DNA of 64,000 nucleotides from Oscheius onirici (lineage: Eukaryota > Nematoda > Chromadorea > Rhabditida > Rhabditidae): assembly GCA_932521025.1 (NCBI GenBank), contig OW051472.1, positions 6,200,001 through 6,264,000 of the forward strand, given 5' to 3'. Positions 1 through 17,927 of this stretch are shown here, piece after piece. The notes beneath the pieces were generated by a model that had not been told where the DNA came from, did no database searches, and was given only the letters and a program-made list of their open reading frames with translations. The position numbers were made by a program, and so were the translations under genes. Numbering within the stretch: the first letter of the stretch is position 1; the number at the start of each line of letters is the position of its first letter.

Positions 1-206
1 TAGGCACAAGCACACTATTCAGAGTTTTGTTGAGAACGCGATCGTAAAGGAGAATGCGTCTGCTCCAGGAAACTGAGAGTCTGAATGTAAACTGGATCTG
101 TTTCACACTGGTAAGAAAAAGTTCACTTTTTAAGTTTCTCACTACATTTATTTCCTGTTAAAAGTTTCAGTCGTAACTGCGACCATTGATCTTCTTCTTG
201 CCGCCC

Positions 207-1875
207 TTAAAAGTTGTGGCACGACTTTCGTTGAGCAGACGTCTTCCCTCCTAAAGCATCCAAATCTGACTTTCTCAACTGCTGACTTGCCTTCTTCTCC
301 TTCTTTCTCCACATCTTCTGGACCGACTTTTGTTGTCTCCTCAGCTCCTTCTCATCGCCCGACATTTTCTGTCGATCCTTCTCGTCGTAGATTTCGCCAA
401 TAATCTCCTCCAGAAGATCTTCCAAAGTCACAATGCCGGTCGGAACGTTTTTCATCTCGCTGTGGATGAACTCGGTCACAATGACCATTGTGGCATTGTT
501 GCGAAGCGTCATCATGAGCTGTGGCACTGGTGTGTCGCCTGGCACGAACCGGCAGGAGCTCTCTCGTGGCCACAGCTGTAGAATTGTGCCGACAGTGATG
601 AATTCTGACTCTTCCAGCAGCAGGAGATCCTTCACATTGAGTACACCGATAATCTTAAAGGCCAAGTTTATTTTCCAAAAGAACGACGCTCACATTGCTC
701 TGATCACCTTCCTTGCAGACGGGCATTCTCGTGTGACCCATCTTGGCCGTCGTTCGTAGCTTCTTGTTGATAATGTCCTGATCACTCAACATTTTGACTT
801 GCGAAAGCGGCGTCATCACATCCTTGGCACATTTCTTTCGCAGCTCCAACGTATTGTTGGCAATCATGGCCATTTTGTCCTTACGACCGGCGAAACGGGC
901 AATTTCACGTACAGCAGCGGATTTGGTCTTCTCCGATCCCATAAGAGCATTCAGAGCCCAGCTGAGAGGTTTTGCCAGCGGAAACATGAGGAAGGTGAAG
1001 AAGTGCATGACCATTTTGAGCTTAGAGCCGAGTTGGAGAGCATATTTGGTGCAGATGATTTGTGGAGTGATTTCGCCAAAGACAAGCAGGACAACCGCGG
1101 GACAGCCGGTCAACAGGATGTGTTTGAGCCAGTCTTGAATGACAATATTCTCTGTCAGCTTGTCGAAAAACAGAGTCAAGATGATGTTGACCAGATTGTT
1201 GCCCAGAATGATGGTACAGATCATGAGATTCGTGTCCTGTCGAATCGGAATGATGTCCTCGGCACATTTTCGCATTTTCGGGTCATCGTCGTAGTTCTTG
1301 ATCATCTCGAGTGTCCCGACGTCAAGAGAAAGAAGAGCCAGATTGAGCCCACTGAACAGGAAACTGAGACTAATGCAGATCACCCAGGCTATTATGTACC
1401 ATTTTTGGTTGTCTGAAAGATAAGATTTGTTTAGGAGAAAGAGACAGAATCTAACTGTCGGAAGGGTCGAACATGATCTCTCTATGGATGGCAAAATCAA
1501 CTGGCGGTATTGTACAGACGAAGAGAGTCATAGCCTCCGTAGGTAGTGGATCCAACTTCTGTATGGTGACCGAAATCCAACTCGAATTCCGTTCCATGTT
1601 GTCCGTTTTCATGGTCTCTTTTCCACAGTGCTCCTCTTCACTCAGAAAAATGCGCTCAATTTGATCGGGCTCGTCGAAAAAAATGGAGATTCTTGGACAT
1701 GTAGTGTTCACTTCGAGATAGTTCAGATAGGCCGGCGAGTGGTCTGCTGCACCCCAAAACTCGGATTTTTCCAGTCTGACCGTAGCTATTCTAAATTGGA
1801 TTTCTTCCCGAATTCAAAGAAAAAGTACACACAGCATCAGAAATAGAAGAAGACAGTCGCATAGCTGCATAACTT
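207..1875 (-). CDS. CNNM-family metal transporter (DUF21 + CBS pair)
   Basis: Exons, read right to left: about 1875-1456, 1412-694 and 653-207; both introns are only 40-43 nt. The middle exon carries the DUF21/CNNM membrane domain, with hydrophobic helices around IIAWVICISLSFLFSGLNLA, LMICTIILGNNLVNIIL and LLTGCPAVVLLVFGEITPQ. The last exon completes a CBS pair (KDVMTPLSQ, RMPVCKEGDQSN-IIGVLNVKDLL, PTGIVTLEDLLEEIIGEIYDE) and ends in a short basic tail rather than the large cyclic-nucleotide-binding-like domain of the longest CNNMs. CNNMs are thought to mediate Mg2+ efflux or transport at the plasma membrane. The N-terminus holds an ectodomain preceded by a good signal-peptide sequence starting at 1875, but an in-frame TGA lies between them (about 1819-1821), so the true start is uncertain. 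A minus-strand AATAAA near 148-153 follows the stop. Family call is firm; the 5' end is not. Confidence 0.85.
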
Positions 1876-2603
1876 TCGAAGAACCTCTGACTTTTTTCAA
1901 GAAACTTATATGGTTTTCCTAACGACTAAAGTTAAACGACTACAGTTAAATGTTTTGTTTCAAAAGAAACTTTTTTTGGCAATTTTAAAAGTCAATTAGT
2001 TTGCGAAAACACTTAAGGTCAGAACTACTGATATTGCTCACAAGTTTTTCTTGGTTGCTCAGACCTTGTTCGACTTTGCCAATTTTGTTTGTTTTCTCGA
2101 CAATTTGAACTGTGATCGAATCAATCGGCCACTGCAGTGTTTTTTGATCATTCTGTTCTAAAGTTTCCATTCATTCAAGCAGATCTATTATTAGCTTGTC
2201 CGACATATTCTCTTGGTTAGCAGTGGTCCGAGATTAATTTTCTTTTTAAAGCTGCCAAAGCGTACGTTTCTCACCGCCAATTCACAGATATCTAGCAAAT
2301 AGATCAACGATAAAAATCGATTTGCTGTGAAAAGCGTTAGAAAATCAGCGTCAACGCCTACACCCGGGAGGGAAAATGCCTGACTTTTTCGTGTCTCCTA
2401 GATTATTTCCAGTCGCTAACGATCCTTTGGAACGACCTGAACTGGTTTACTTTTGAGCTTGGTCCGTTTTCGCAGTTATCCCTTTGCCTATCATATCTTG
2501 TTTAACTCCATTTCCTATAAGGATTGTCAAGATTTATACTTTTCTCTTTTTGTAGTTCAACGGGAAGTCTCTCAACAAATAGAATTTGCAGAGTATCTTC
2601 TAA
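1876..2603. other. Intergenic, divergent spacer
   Basis: Spacer between the CNNM gene (minus) and the first F-box-like gene (plus), so it probably holds two divergent promoters. A TTTTTGTAG at about 2547-2555 could be the trans-splice acceptor of the downstream gene. A 61-codon minus-strand reading frame (1985-2170, polar, ending RKLIDF) has no recognised domain and no clear exon signals. I do not call it a gene. Confidence 0.4.
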
Positions 2604-3765
2604 ATGGACCCTATTCTTGAACTGCCTCAAACTCCAAGTCATCTGGTGCTTGCAATGGTCAAAAAAGTGAGTCCAGTATTAGCAACAATCTATTTCTTGC
2701 TGCACTGTGGTAACTCGAAACCATCTTCAGCTGGAAACTAAGAGTTTCGTTAACTCGATGAGAAGCTGTCAATGGATCAAACAGATGCTCGAATCCAATA
2801 GACACCTTTTCGTCAAAGACGTTCCCAAGCCCGTGTGTTCATTGATAGATAGAAACACGATCCCGGAACGCGCTTCTCAAATGTTGAGCAAGATTTCTGC
2901 CGGCTACTTCAGGTTCAGTTCTGCCGATCTTAGAAGCGATTTTCTGAAGGTGGGCTAATTGTGGCTGACAACAATGAGAGTCTTCTTTCAAAGTTAACAC
3001 AATGATTCAAAATCACCATCTCTTTGTGAAGGAGATCACTGTGAGAAATTCTCATCTGACCGAAGCCGTCTGTAAGGCAGTTATGCCAAAAACAATCCGA
3101 ATCCATTCCGACGACCCAGAATACACGATCTTGGACAATTTCATTCCCACAGACCTGGTTTGTTTCCTCAGCCTGTTTCAGAACTATTGTTTAGGATGAA
3201 ATATACTGTATTCTGAAAATGGAAGCTGAAGTTGAAGACTGGCTTGACGCCGTTTTCGGGAAATGTAAACGGTTAAAGTTTGGATTCGATCGTACCGGCC
3301 TTTGGCTACTGGAGTTTCGCAAAGTTAAGACAATCATGACGGTATAGAAACTTTTTTCATCGCTCGTCTTCCTGGAGATTTTTCTCTCTTTTCCTTATAG
3401 AAAAATTGCAGGCAGTTGGTGAACAAGAAGATGAAGACTTGGAGGTCTTCATTGAACACTTTGGCAGCTGTATTGAAATGAGGGAACGTGGCAAATTTCA
3501 CTACGACATCTTCGGAAACAAAGATCGTTCTATCAAAAATCGTCCGCACTTCTGCTATTACAACACTAGAACTGGACTCGTTGTTGCTGTTTGCCCTCAT
3601 CTGGAAGACAAGGACTGTTTCTTCCGTTGTCTCTTCCTGAAAAGTCTGGAACAATTTGAGAACAAATTTGCTCCGTTCTTGGAAATCTTGTCTGATTTGA
3701 GCAAGGAAAGGATCACGAAGGAAGTGTCAAAGAAGTTCAAATGGCTCGGAAGAAAAAGAAGATAA
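2604..3765 (+). CDS. Divergent F-box-like protein, paralog 1
   Basis: Exons 2604-2666, 2731-2949, 2981-3157, 3195-3341 and 3412-3765 join in frame to about 319 aa. The N-terminus (LPQTPSHLVLAMVKK then MRSCQWIKQMLESN) has the spacing of a degenerate nematode F-box, and the rest is a long alpha/beta region with no recognised motif. It aligns throughout with the next gene: both have RSCQWIK/RTCKWIK, a GYFR/KYFR segment, a central ITVRN/IVLIN strand, and a final exon with a GLVVAVCPH/GLIIAAEVAY strand. That makes a tandem duplication clear even though the family assignment is tentative. F-box/FTH proteins usually act as SCF ubiquitin-ligase adaptors. Intron 2 (2950-2980, 31 nt) is unusually short, so its borders are less sure. 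An AATAAA lies near 3850. Confidence 0.65.
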
Positions 3766-4156
3766 ATTAAATCAAAATTGTTATCTTTCATGTGAACGGC
3801 CTATCTGATTAACTGTTGCAACCTGTTTGAAATGTTGTGAAACTTACCCAATAAACTCTTGCTTCGAACCTGCAAGTTTTTAGCTAAAAGCACAGGGAGG
3901 TTTCCCAAAAATAGGGTTTCTTTATGACCACAGAACTGTCAAGCTTTGAGATGTTCTACAAAGTTGTAGATCTCATAAAATACTATAAGTTTGCATCGCG
4001 ACAGAAGGTTCTTGTTTCTGCGGAACATACTTATCGTGACCTGAAAGATGTACGCATTGAGTCACGGACGCTAGCGTTCAAATATTTTTGTAGCATTTTT
4101 TGAACTTCTTCTGTTTAAAATTATAAAGGCTAAACAAATACTTTTTACAGTATTCC
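3766..4156. other. Short intergenic spacer with a dispersed-repeat copy
   Basis: Between the two F-box-like paralogs. After the polyadenylation signal of paralog 1 it holds a copy (about 3940-3995) of a dispersed repeat with the core GATGTTCTACAAAGTTGTAG, which recurs in other introns and spacers of this window. A 59-codon open frame at 3924-4103 is formed by this repeat and is not called as a gene. CTTTTTACAG at 4141-4150, just before the next ATG, looks like a trans-splice acceptor. Confidence 0.5.
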
Positions 4157-6342
4157 ATGGCTCCACTGTATTCACTTCCTGAGATTCCTGACTTGGCGAT
4201 CAAGGTTGTCCAAAAGGTAAGTTGTATTTGCACTGTACCAGAAAGTTCGGAATAAATCGATTTTATACTAGATTTAATCCAAAAAAGGGGAACATAAAGA
4301 TACAAGTTTTGCAGTTTCCCGGCTATACGTTCCTCAGATCAATGCGGACTTGCAAATGGATCAAACGGTTAGCCGAGCAGGAAAGACATGCCTATGTGAA
4401 GTTTCTGGAAGATAACACAATCTCGATTTCCGCCGAAGATGTTAGGACAAAGGACTTTTCGGAGATTTGTAAGCAAATTGAAATCCGCAAATACTTTAGA
4501 CTGGCACAAATTCAGCTAAAGAACTTTGAAACCGAGGTAAAACAAGTGTTTCTAATTTGTAAAAAATCATTTAGACAGACTTTCTACTGGACAAGTTGCT
4601 GCCGGTCATGAGAAAAGCAAAGATTCAGTTCGAAGAAATAGTTTTGATTAATACAAACGACACTGGATATTTGCAAACGTTTTTCGATGTCCTCAGAGCA
4701 AAAAACTACGTGTGCGATCGTACTTTATTCACCGGTCCATGGCCTATTGTAGTTCCGCACGGACTGGTAAGCCAAAACTAGCAAACTAAATCTAATTTTT
4801 TAAAGGATATAATCAAGTTCATTCTACGCCTAGATGAAGCTGCAGTGATCGATGAAATTTGTAGGACTTTGGTTGGAAGAAGCAAAGTTCTGATTGTTGA
4901 GTGGCACTTTGTAGTCAGCTTTGAAATGACAATGAAGTTCATGAAGGTGAGTGCATCTGGTCTTTCTACAGTCCTGCTAATAACTATTGAACCTCTTAGC
5001 CATAATTTTTTTTCTGAATGAGATACCGACAATCGGTTTTCTGGGCTCTACTTCTCTACGTCTGGGCAACGTTGGGCCAAAAAATCAGACCTCGAGGTGA
5101 CATCTACGAGTTTTGAACCAAGGCCCTTCGCGCACCCCTACCTGTATCCCAGCCTTCCTAGATAAAGGAATCAAACTAATTCACTGTGCACTATGTACCT
5201 AGGTGGCACCAATTACCGCGCCAAGTTTCAGACCAAACCGTTCAGCCATTCTTGAGAAAAGTGTTTCGCAAACTCCGATTTTGGCCACTTTGCAGGTATC
5301 ATAACTCGGCCGTTTATTAGCCAAATTCAAATTTTCAAAATGCGTTGGATGCGCCCGTTATCTGAGCTAAATAGTCACAGAACATGTCAAAGCCGAAATC
5401 TGCTGTCTTCAATGAGTACCGTGGCCGCAAAGTTATTGTCTCGTTTGCAGACAGATCAGTGAACTTTTGGTCCCGGAATATGTCTTTTTTCACTTCTATG
5501 TTTCTTACTTGTACAACATTTAGCCAAACAATATTCATTGAATTAGTTACAATGAGCATATCGGTGAACCAAAAAAGATATATTCCGTGGCGCGGTAATT
5601 GGTACCACCTAGGTACATGCCTTGCACAGTGAATTAGTTTGATTCCTTTATCTAGGAAGGCTGGGATACAGGTAGGGGTGCGCGAAGGGCCTTGGTTCAA
5701 AACTCGTAGATGTCACCTCGAGGTCTGATTTTTTGGCCCAACGTTGCCCAGACGTAGAGAAGTAAAGCCCAGAAAGCCGATTGTCGGTATCTCATTCAGA
5801 AAAGGCCAAGAGGGTCAATAATTATTAGCAGGACTATAATTTACTTTCACCAAAAAATCATTCAGGCTACCGAAGATCACGGTCATTCCCAGAAGATCAA
5901 GTTTATTCTGCTAAAGAAAAGTTCGCATGGCACTGAGACCGAAGACGACCGCCAAGAAATCCGTCGCTTCATCTATGAAATTGACGCTGCCTATCGAACC
6001 TTCGGCCATTGTTACGTTCTCCAAACTGCAGATGGTCTGATTATAGCCGCTGAGGTAGCTTACGTTGGAAATGGACGTGGTGCACTTCATGAACGTCGTG
6101 AAATGAACTGTCAGCTAATCCGCACTATGGAAGAATTGGAGGACCAATGCCGCACTCTTTTTCCGTTCATGGAACCCAGTTTTGAGCCAATTCTTCTCAG
6201 CAGTCTCCGCTCTCGTTTTCCCGCATCGTCTAGTGGTAAGTCAAATGCGTCATTTTATTGTAATGGTATTTTAGTGAGTGTGGCTGGAGTGGAGACTCTT
6301 CTCAGTGACCAAGTTGCGCCTTCTCTCAGCTTAGAGCGATAA
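4157..6342 (+). CDS. Divergent F-box-like protein, paralog 2
   Basis: Exons 4157-4216, 4315-4536, 4575-4766, 4806-4946, 5866-6235 and 6275-6342 give about 350 aa in frame. The start follows a CTTTTTACAG acceptor by 6 nt, which suggests spliced-leader addition. The N-terminus (YSLPEIPDLAIKVVQK, then RTCKWIKRL) is F-box-like, and the C-terminal exon matches that of paralog 1. The fourth intron (4947-5865, 919 nt) is far longer than all the others because an inverted-repeat element fills it. The last intron (6236-6274) is 39 nt and free of in-frame stops, so retaining it would only add 13 residues. Probable SCF adaptor, by family inference only. Confidence 0.65.
4970..5835. repeat. Foldback/MITE-like element with ~250-bp inverted arms
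   Basis: Arms 4970-5223 and 5588-5835 are near-identical reverse complements. The left arm begins AGTCCTGCTAATAACTATTG and the right arm ends with its complement; inner ends meet at ATTACCGCGCCA and TGGCGCGGTAAT. The 364-bp centre has no transposase-like frame. It sits wholly inside the fourth intron of paralog 2 and leaves the splice sites intact. The long arms and lack of coding capacity fit a non-autonomous foldback or MITE. Target-site duplications are not obvious. Confidence 0.85.
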
Positions 6343-6396
6343 TGATTTGCCAAGCGTACTTGAGACTGCTTAATCTTTGATTATTCTCGATAAAAC

Positions 6397-6968
6397 TTAA
6401 AAAGTTACTTTCAAAGCATATCGCAGACCCGGAACTGTGCAGATGGACGTGGTTGCGAAGAGGAGCGCGATTCCTAAAGAACGATTGCATTTTGTACACA
6501 AAAGATTTAAAAAAATATCGAAACCGACCTCTCCATTTCGTGTCAACGTAGGCTGCTGTTGTCGCGCATAGTGTCAGCAGAACCGCCAAATAGTTCCACA
6601 CTTTCACGAAGTTTTGCAATTTCCCGGCAAAGTTGAAGGATGGAGGAATGATACCCTAGAATTCAAATTGTTCAGTTCAAAATGAAGTTCACCTTAAGAG
6701 TGTAAAGTTTCATATTCAGTACCCAGATGGTATACAGCCAAGCCAAAAAATATACAAAATACATGGAAATCGAAACGTATACGGTAGTCATCTGAAAGAC
6801 GGATATGTAGATTATTATATTGTACATAATGCTCTAAAAATACCGTATTTTGAGGACTAAATAATAGCGTACTATTGTCAGCAACCATCCATAATGTCTC
6901 GTTAGATTTGGAGCTCTTCTTTCCTGTTTGGCTACTTGATTAAAAGTGTAGAGGTCGAAAGCGTTCAT
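6397..6968 (-). CDS. Small multi-pass membrane protein, unknown family
   Basis: Exons 6968 to about 6873, 6791-6693, 6655-6529 and 6473-6397 read in frame to roughly 132 aa. The ATG at 6968 is 7 nt after a GTTTTCAG, a likely spliced-leader acceptor. The product has three hydrophobic stretches: one across the first junction and exon 2 (YVSISMYFVYFLAWLYTIWV), a second in exon 3 (YLAVLLTLCATTAAYV), and a third in exon 4 (GIALLFATTSICTV). The first donor is ambiguous: a GTACGC at phase 0 works, while a GTATTT slightly downstream breaks the frame. No family is recognised. It is convergent with paralog 2, whose stop is 55 bp away. Confidence 0.55.
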
Positions 6969-8189
6969 CGATTACTGAAAACTTGATTGGATTCGTGAGA
7001 AATGTCATCTGCTGCTTGGAAACATTATATTTTCGTTCATGTTTGTAAAGCAGACTCTATACAAATCTATGTCTCACGCGCAACCTTTCTGAACCCTATA
7101 AAACACGAGTTCGGTAGTACAAGGTCGCTCTCAATTTGCTGATGATCTCTAGATTTCGGCGAGGTGTCAGTGAGAGAAGTCGTTTAGAGTAATGGGGTCA
7201 TTATGAACACAGCTAAAACGTTTGACGGGACGTTCTTGGTCAGACCTTTGTATAGGTTAGGTTTTTGGGAATGTACCTTTTTCGAAGTTGGGAAATCTCA
7301 ATTTTCTAACTCACGCTTCCATTTTCCAGCTTTGGGATCTTTAGCGAAATGTAGCGTTTGATCAGATCTAATAGTTTTCAGAACCTCATAAACTAAAATG
7401 TAACCGCGAGCTAGATAGTTTTTTTCCAAGGCTTAAAGTAGACGTAAAAGTAGACATTGAAATCGTATGTAAAAAGCAAAACATTGTAAGAATTCTATAT
7501 CAATGCCCACCGAAAGAGAAAGAAACCAGCTCATTAGCCCTATTGTCTTCTCCGATAGTGAACAGCGGACTCTTCCAAATTGGTTGTCACACTGAGAAAA
7601 CCTACAAGTAACAACAGTTCCGTGAGCCCGTTGTAGAGGAAGAATGAGCTAGGACGAAAGAGACCGCACACATCGTCAAAACGAGTGTAACTGGCACAAA
7701 AAGACTCTGAAGTGATCCGAGCAGCAGTTTCGGTCGATTGCTAATATTTTTTTGATTATTAGTGTCCGAGATCGGAATGAACTGAAAATGAACAAAACCC
7801 TCTACTCTATTCAAAATAGATCTTTATTTCAGCAAATTTCCTGAGAAATAGAAATATTTAAAATGAGAGAAAGAGATATAAACTTCTTTCGGAGAGACAG
7901 CTCTTTTGTGAAAGCACATTTTGGAGAGACGGAGAAATAGGAAAGAAGAGTCGTTTGAAATGCTGTGTGAAAAAAAGAGAGGAAATTTTGGGGGAGAAAC
8001 CGGTGTGAGAGATCATTTTTGGGGAGAAAAAAAGAGCTAAGCGAGACTAGCGATCGGGGCCAAAGCCATTGGGGAGAAGTTTGCCGTCTTCGAAGGCCCT
8101 ATGACGTGACAGACCGGGGTCACTGGACTTGGAGCTGCCGAGACCGACGTTTCTACTGGAAACAGAGTTTTTGTTATAAACGCGGTGAC
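6969..8189. other. Intergenic region
   Basis: Upstream of the small membrane protein gene and downstream of the NOS1AP homolog, both on the minus strand. The part from 7850 to 8060 is strongly purine-rich on the plus strand. A 70-codon minus frame (7814-7602) has one hydrophobic stretch but no acceptor, no domain and no polyadenylation support. Nothing else is called. Confidence 0.4.
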
Positions 8190-15273
<7,084 letters not shown>

Positions 15274-17365
15274 CTCACTGAAAATTCATTTTATTGGAGC
15301 TTTTCGGCAGTACTTACCTTATACCACATAGTGCAGATTACAGCCAGCCAGGCCAGGACCCGACGCGACGAAGGAAGAGATCTACTACTCGCTGAAAACA
15401 TTCGTTTATATAAGTATGAAATAGTCAGGGAAGATCCGGAAAAGATTATTTTTTGGTAGAAGATAGCTTACGGATGAAATATTACAGGCAGAAGAGGCAA
15501 GGAAAGTGAAATATAACATCTTGTGGTAATTCAGAAACAAGCAGGAACTCAGGGATTATGTATTCTTCACAAGTTCAGCTTCTGAGATTCGGTCATCTGA
15601 CAGAGTCGGTATCAGTATGTCTTCGAAGTTTAGAAACACGCGCAAGCCAAGTAACGGGAACTGCTTCGAAAAAATGGGAACTGGAAGAGATACAACAGAA
15701 AGAACAAGCTCATGACAACCAGACAGTCTCACTCAAAAGAGTTCCAAGAAGATAGAAATCGGTAGAAAAGATTGACGGAAACAAGCGACGCTGAAAGGAG
15801 AGAAAAGTTCTCCGCGACTGAACTCCTGACCATAGCTCACCTGATTCCGTCGCCGCTTCTGTCCACAAGGCCTCTAACCTAATTTTCGCCACACAATGAA
15901 AAGATATAGGAAAAAGAGATGAGAAGCACAGCTCAGCTTGGGGATTTGTTTATGGCTCGCGTGTCGACGACTCGTCGAAAAAGATAAACGAGCGCCGACA
16001 ATTGCCGCATTAGGAAAGAAATCGGCAATCGGATGGCCATTACACAACCAGACTCATTGGGACCTTCTTCCTCAAGAATCGATGGCCATTGTCGTCGTCG
16101 GGGAGACACAATAAGCATGGCGATGAGGACACTTGAAGACGGGGGAGGAGGAAGAAGGAACACGAGATAGCTGCTCTTTTCCTAATTCGAGGCAGTGGTA
16201 GAACTCGCGAAATTCAATTTCACACAGGCTAGAAAGAACAGAAGTTGGCCTCCGGCACACATTACCCCAAGCGAGGATGCGTTTTATAGCCGGAGGAGGC
16301 AGAGGTGACAAAAGTTTTTTTTGAGAGAGGACAAAAATCAAGAGACAGCGTTTTCTGTCTCTCTCTCTTTTACCTTATGATCACTAGAGTTTGCTTTCTG
16401 ACTAATCTTGTCGAAAGAGAAGAAGTATGCTCATATTAGGCCGCCGATCTCGTGTAGAAGTTGACCGAACCTAGTCCTACCACTTGTATCACAGTTGCAA
16501 ACGATTTCAACATGCTTGTTTCTTCTGAACGGTTAAAGAAATAGAGGATAGATTAGGGATGAGAAAACAAAGTGAATGGATGAGTTGAAGCACATCCTTA
16601 TTGACAACCAGAATGAAAGAAAGGGATAGAATGTAGAGAGTAAAAGGCGAAAACATTAAAATGAGATTTTTTTAAAATGAAACCTCTATAAGTTACATGA
16701 AAGAGAATGGCTAGGTTGTGGTGAAAAGAAAAGAGAGTAGGCATCTTCTTAGAGACCAAGCCCCAAATTGGATCTGACAGCTTGTAAAAAGTACTATAGC
16801 ACCTTGCGTGATGTCTGTGTGACAAAACAAAAAAGTTAGTAGGAAGCTAATCAGAATAACAAATTCTTTCTGCTGTTGATAGGAGATACACAATAAATTC
16901 CATAGTCATGACGTTCGGAGCGGGAAGAAGACAGAACGCCCGACGAGATAACTTAATTTAAGGCAAGAGATGAGCAAATTGGTCGGTCGGGAGACAGAAT
17001 TTTGGTTTGAGCCATCAGATCCGGGTTATGGCCTCGGGGACGTCTTTTTGACAAGGAGACGTCGCTCTCTCCCTGACTACTAATGCACTACTGGCCTCCG
17101 GCAGTTGGGCCGTAAATATGGCACAAATTGAATCAGAAGCTCGTCAAAAGACTCCCTCACCGTCCCGGACGGAGAGCCTAATGAAACGGGGACGAAAGTC
17201 ATAAAAAGGGAGGAGGAGAATTAGAGTTTGAGAACTCCCGCGGGAGAACATGCCGAAAGGCTGGCTGACAAATGTAATAACACGTTTTTATATGGGCTTC
17301 TGAGAGAAGAGTGGACTCTGCAACAGCTCATTCAATTTTGGGTCAGTCAAGAAACTACAGAAGTA
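15274..17365. other. Gene-poor upstream region of the NOS1AP homolog
   Basis: No convincing exons on either strand. Candidate promoter or enhancer DNA for the minus-strand gene starting at 15273. It contains an exact 12-bp palindrome CTCCCGCGGGAG near 17235 and purine-rich stretches. Plus frames at 15034-15459 and 17228-17491 lack domains and splice signals. Confidence 0.4.
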
Positions 17366-17927
17366 CAGGGTGCGGCAGAATTATGGGCGCACTTCGTTTA
17401 CATTGCGCGGGCGCGGACTGTTTCGCATTTTTCCGAATATTTAGACGTATACTTGTTTATTTTTATTCGTTTTACCACGATTCATGCATAAACTTGTTTG
17501 TGCTCTGAATCTGTGGCCCCGAAGTGACACAAGACTGGTGCCGCGTTGAATGAATGTTGAAAAAAGACTTCATTGAGTACGGCGAATGGCCTCCAAACTC
17601 GCATGATTTGAATTCCCTGGACTTTTACGTATGGTCTGTATTGAAGTAGAAGGCCCTCACAATAATTTGGATTTATTTAAGAAGGCTTTGAAGAAGGTAT
17701 GGGAAGAGCTTGATGACAACTACCTCCGGGAATCCTGCGCCGGATTCAAGAAGAGACTCAAGCTCTGTGTCGCTGCTAAAGAAGGACTTTTTTAAACCTA
17801 AAGAATTACCCTTGTTTGTTATTGACTAAATAAACGTAGTTATGAATTTCAGTGTTCTTGCAATTTCATAAAATGACTTTTTGTCACGTTACGTTTTTAG
17901 GTGCGCCCATAATTCTGCCGCGCCCTG
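17366..17927 (+). mobile_element. Internally deleted Tc1/mariner-like element
   Basis: Terminal inverted repeats are 27 bp with one mismatch: CAGGGTGCGGCAGAATTATG at 17366 and its complement ending at 17927. TA flanks each end, as expected from the usual TA target duplication. Between them only the C-terminal part of a transposase survives: EWPPNSHDLNSLDFYVWSVL (the DDE-region WPPNSPDLN motif) at about 17583-17650, then a TAG and a frameshift, then LDLFKKALKKVWEELDDNYL through AAKEGLF. At 562 bp it is less than half of a full element and cannot encode a working transposase, though the ends could still be moved in trans. Confidence 0.9.

Noticed and set aside
3924-4103. 59-codon plus-strand open frame between the two F-box-like genes
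   Set aside because: It is made by a dispersed repeat found at other non-coding sites and shows no exon signals.
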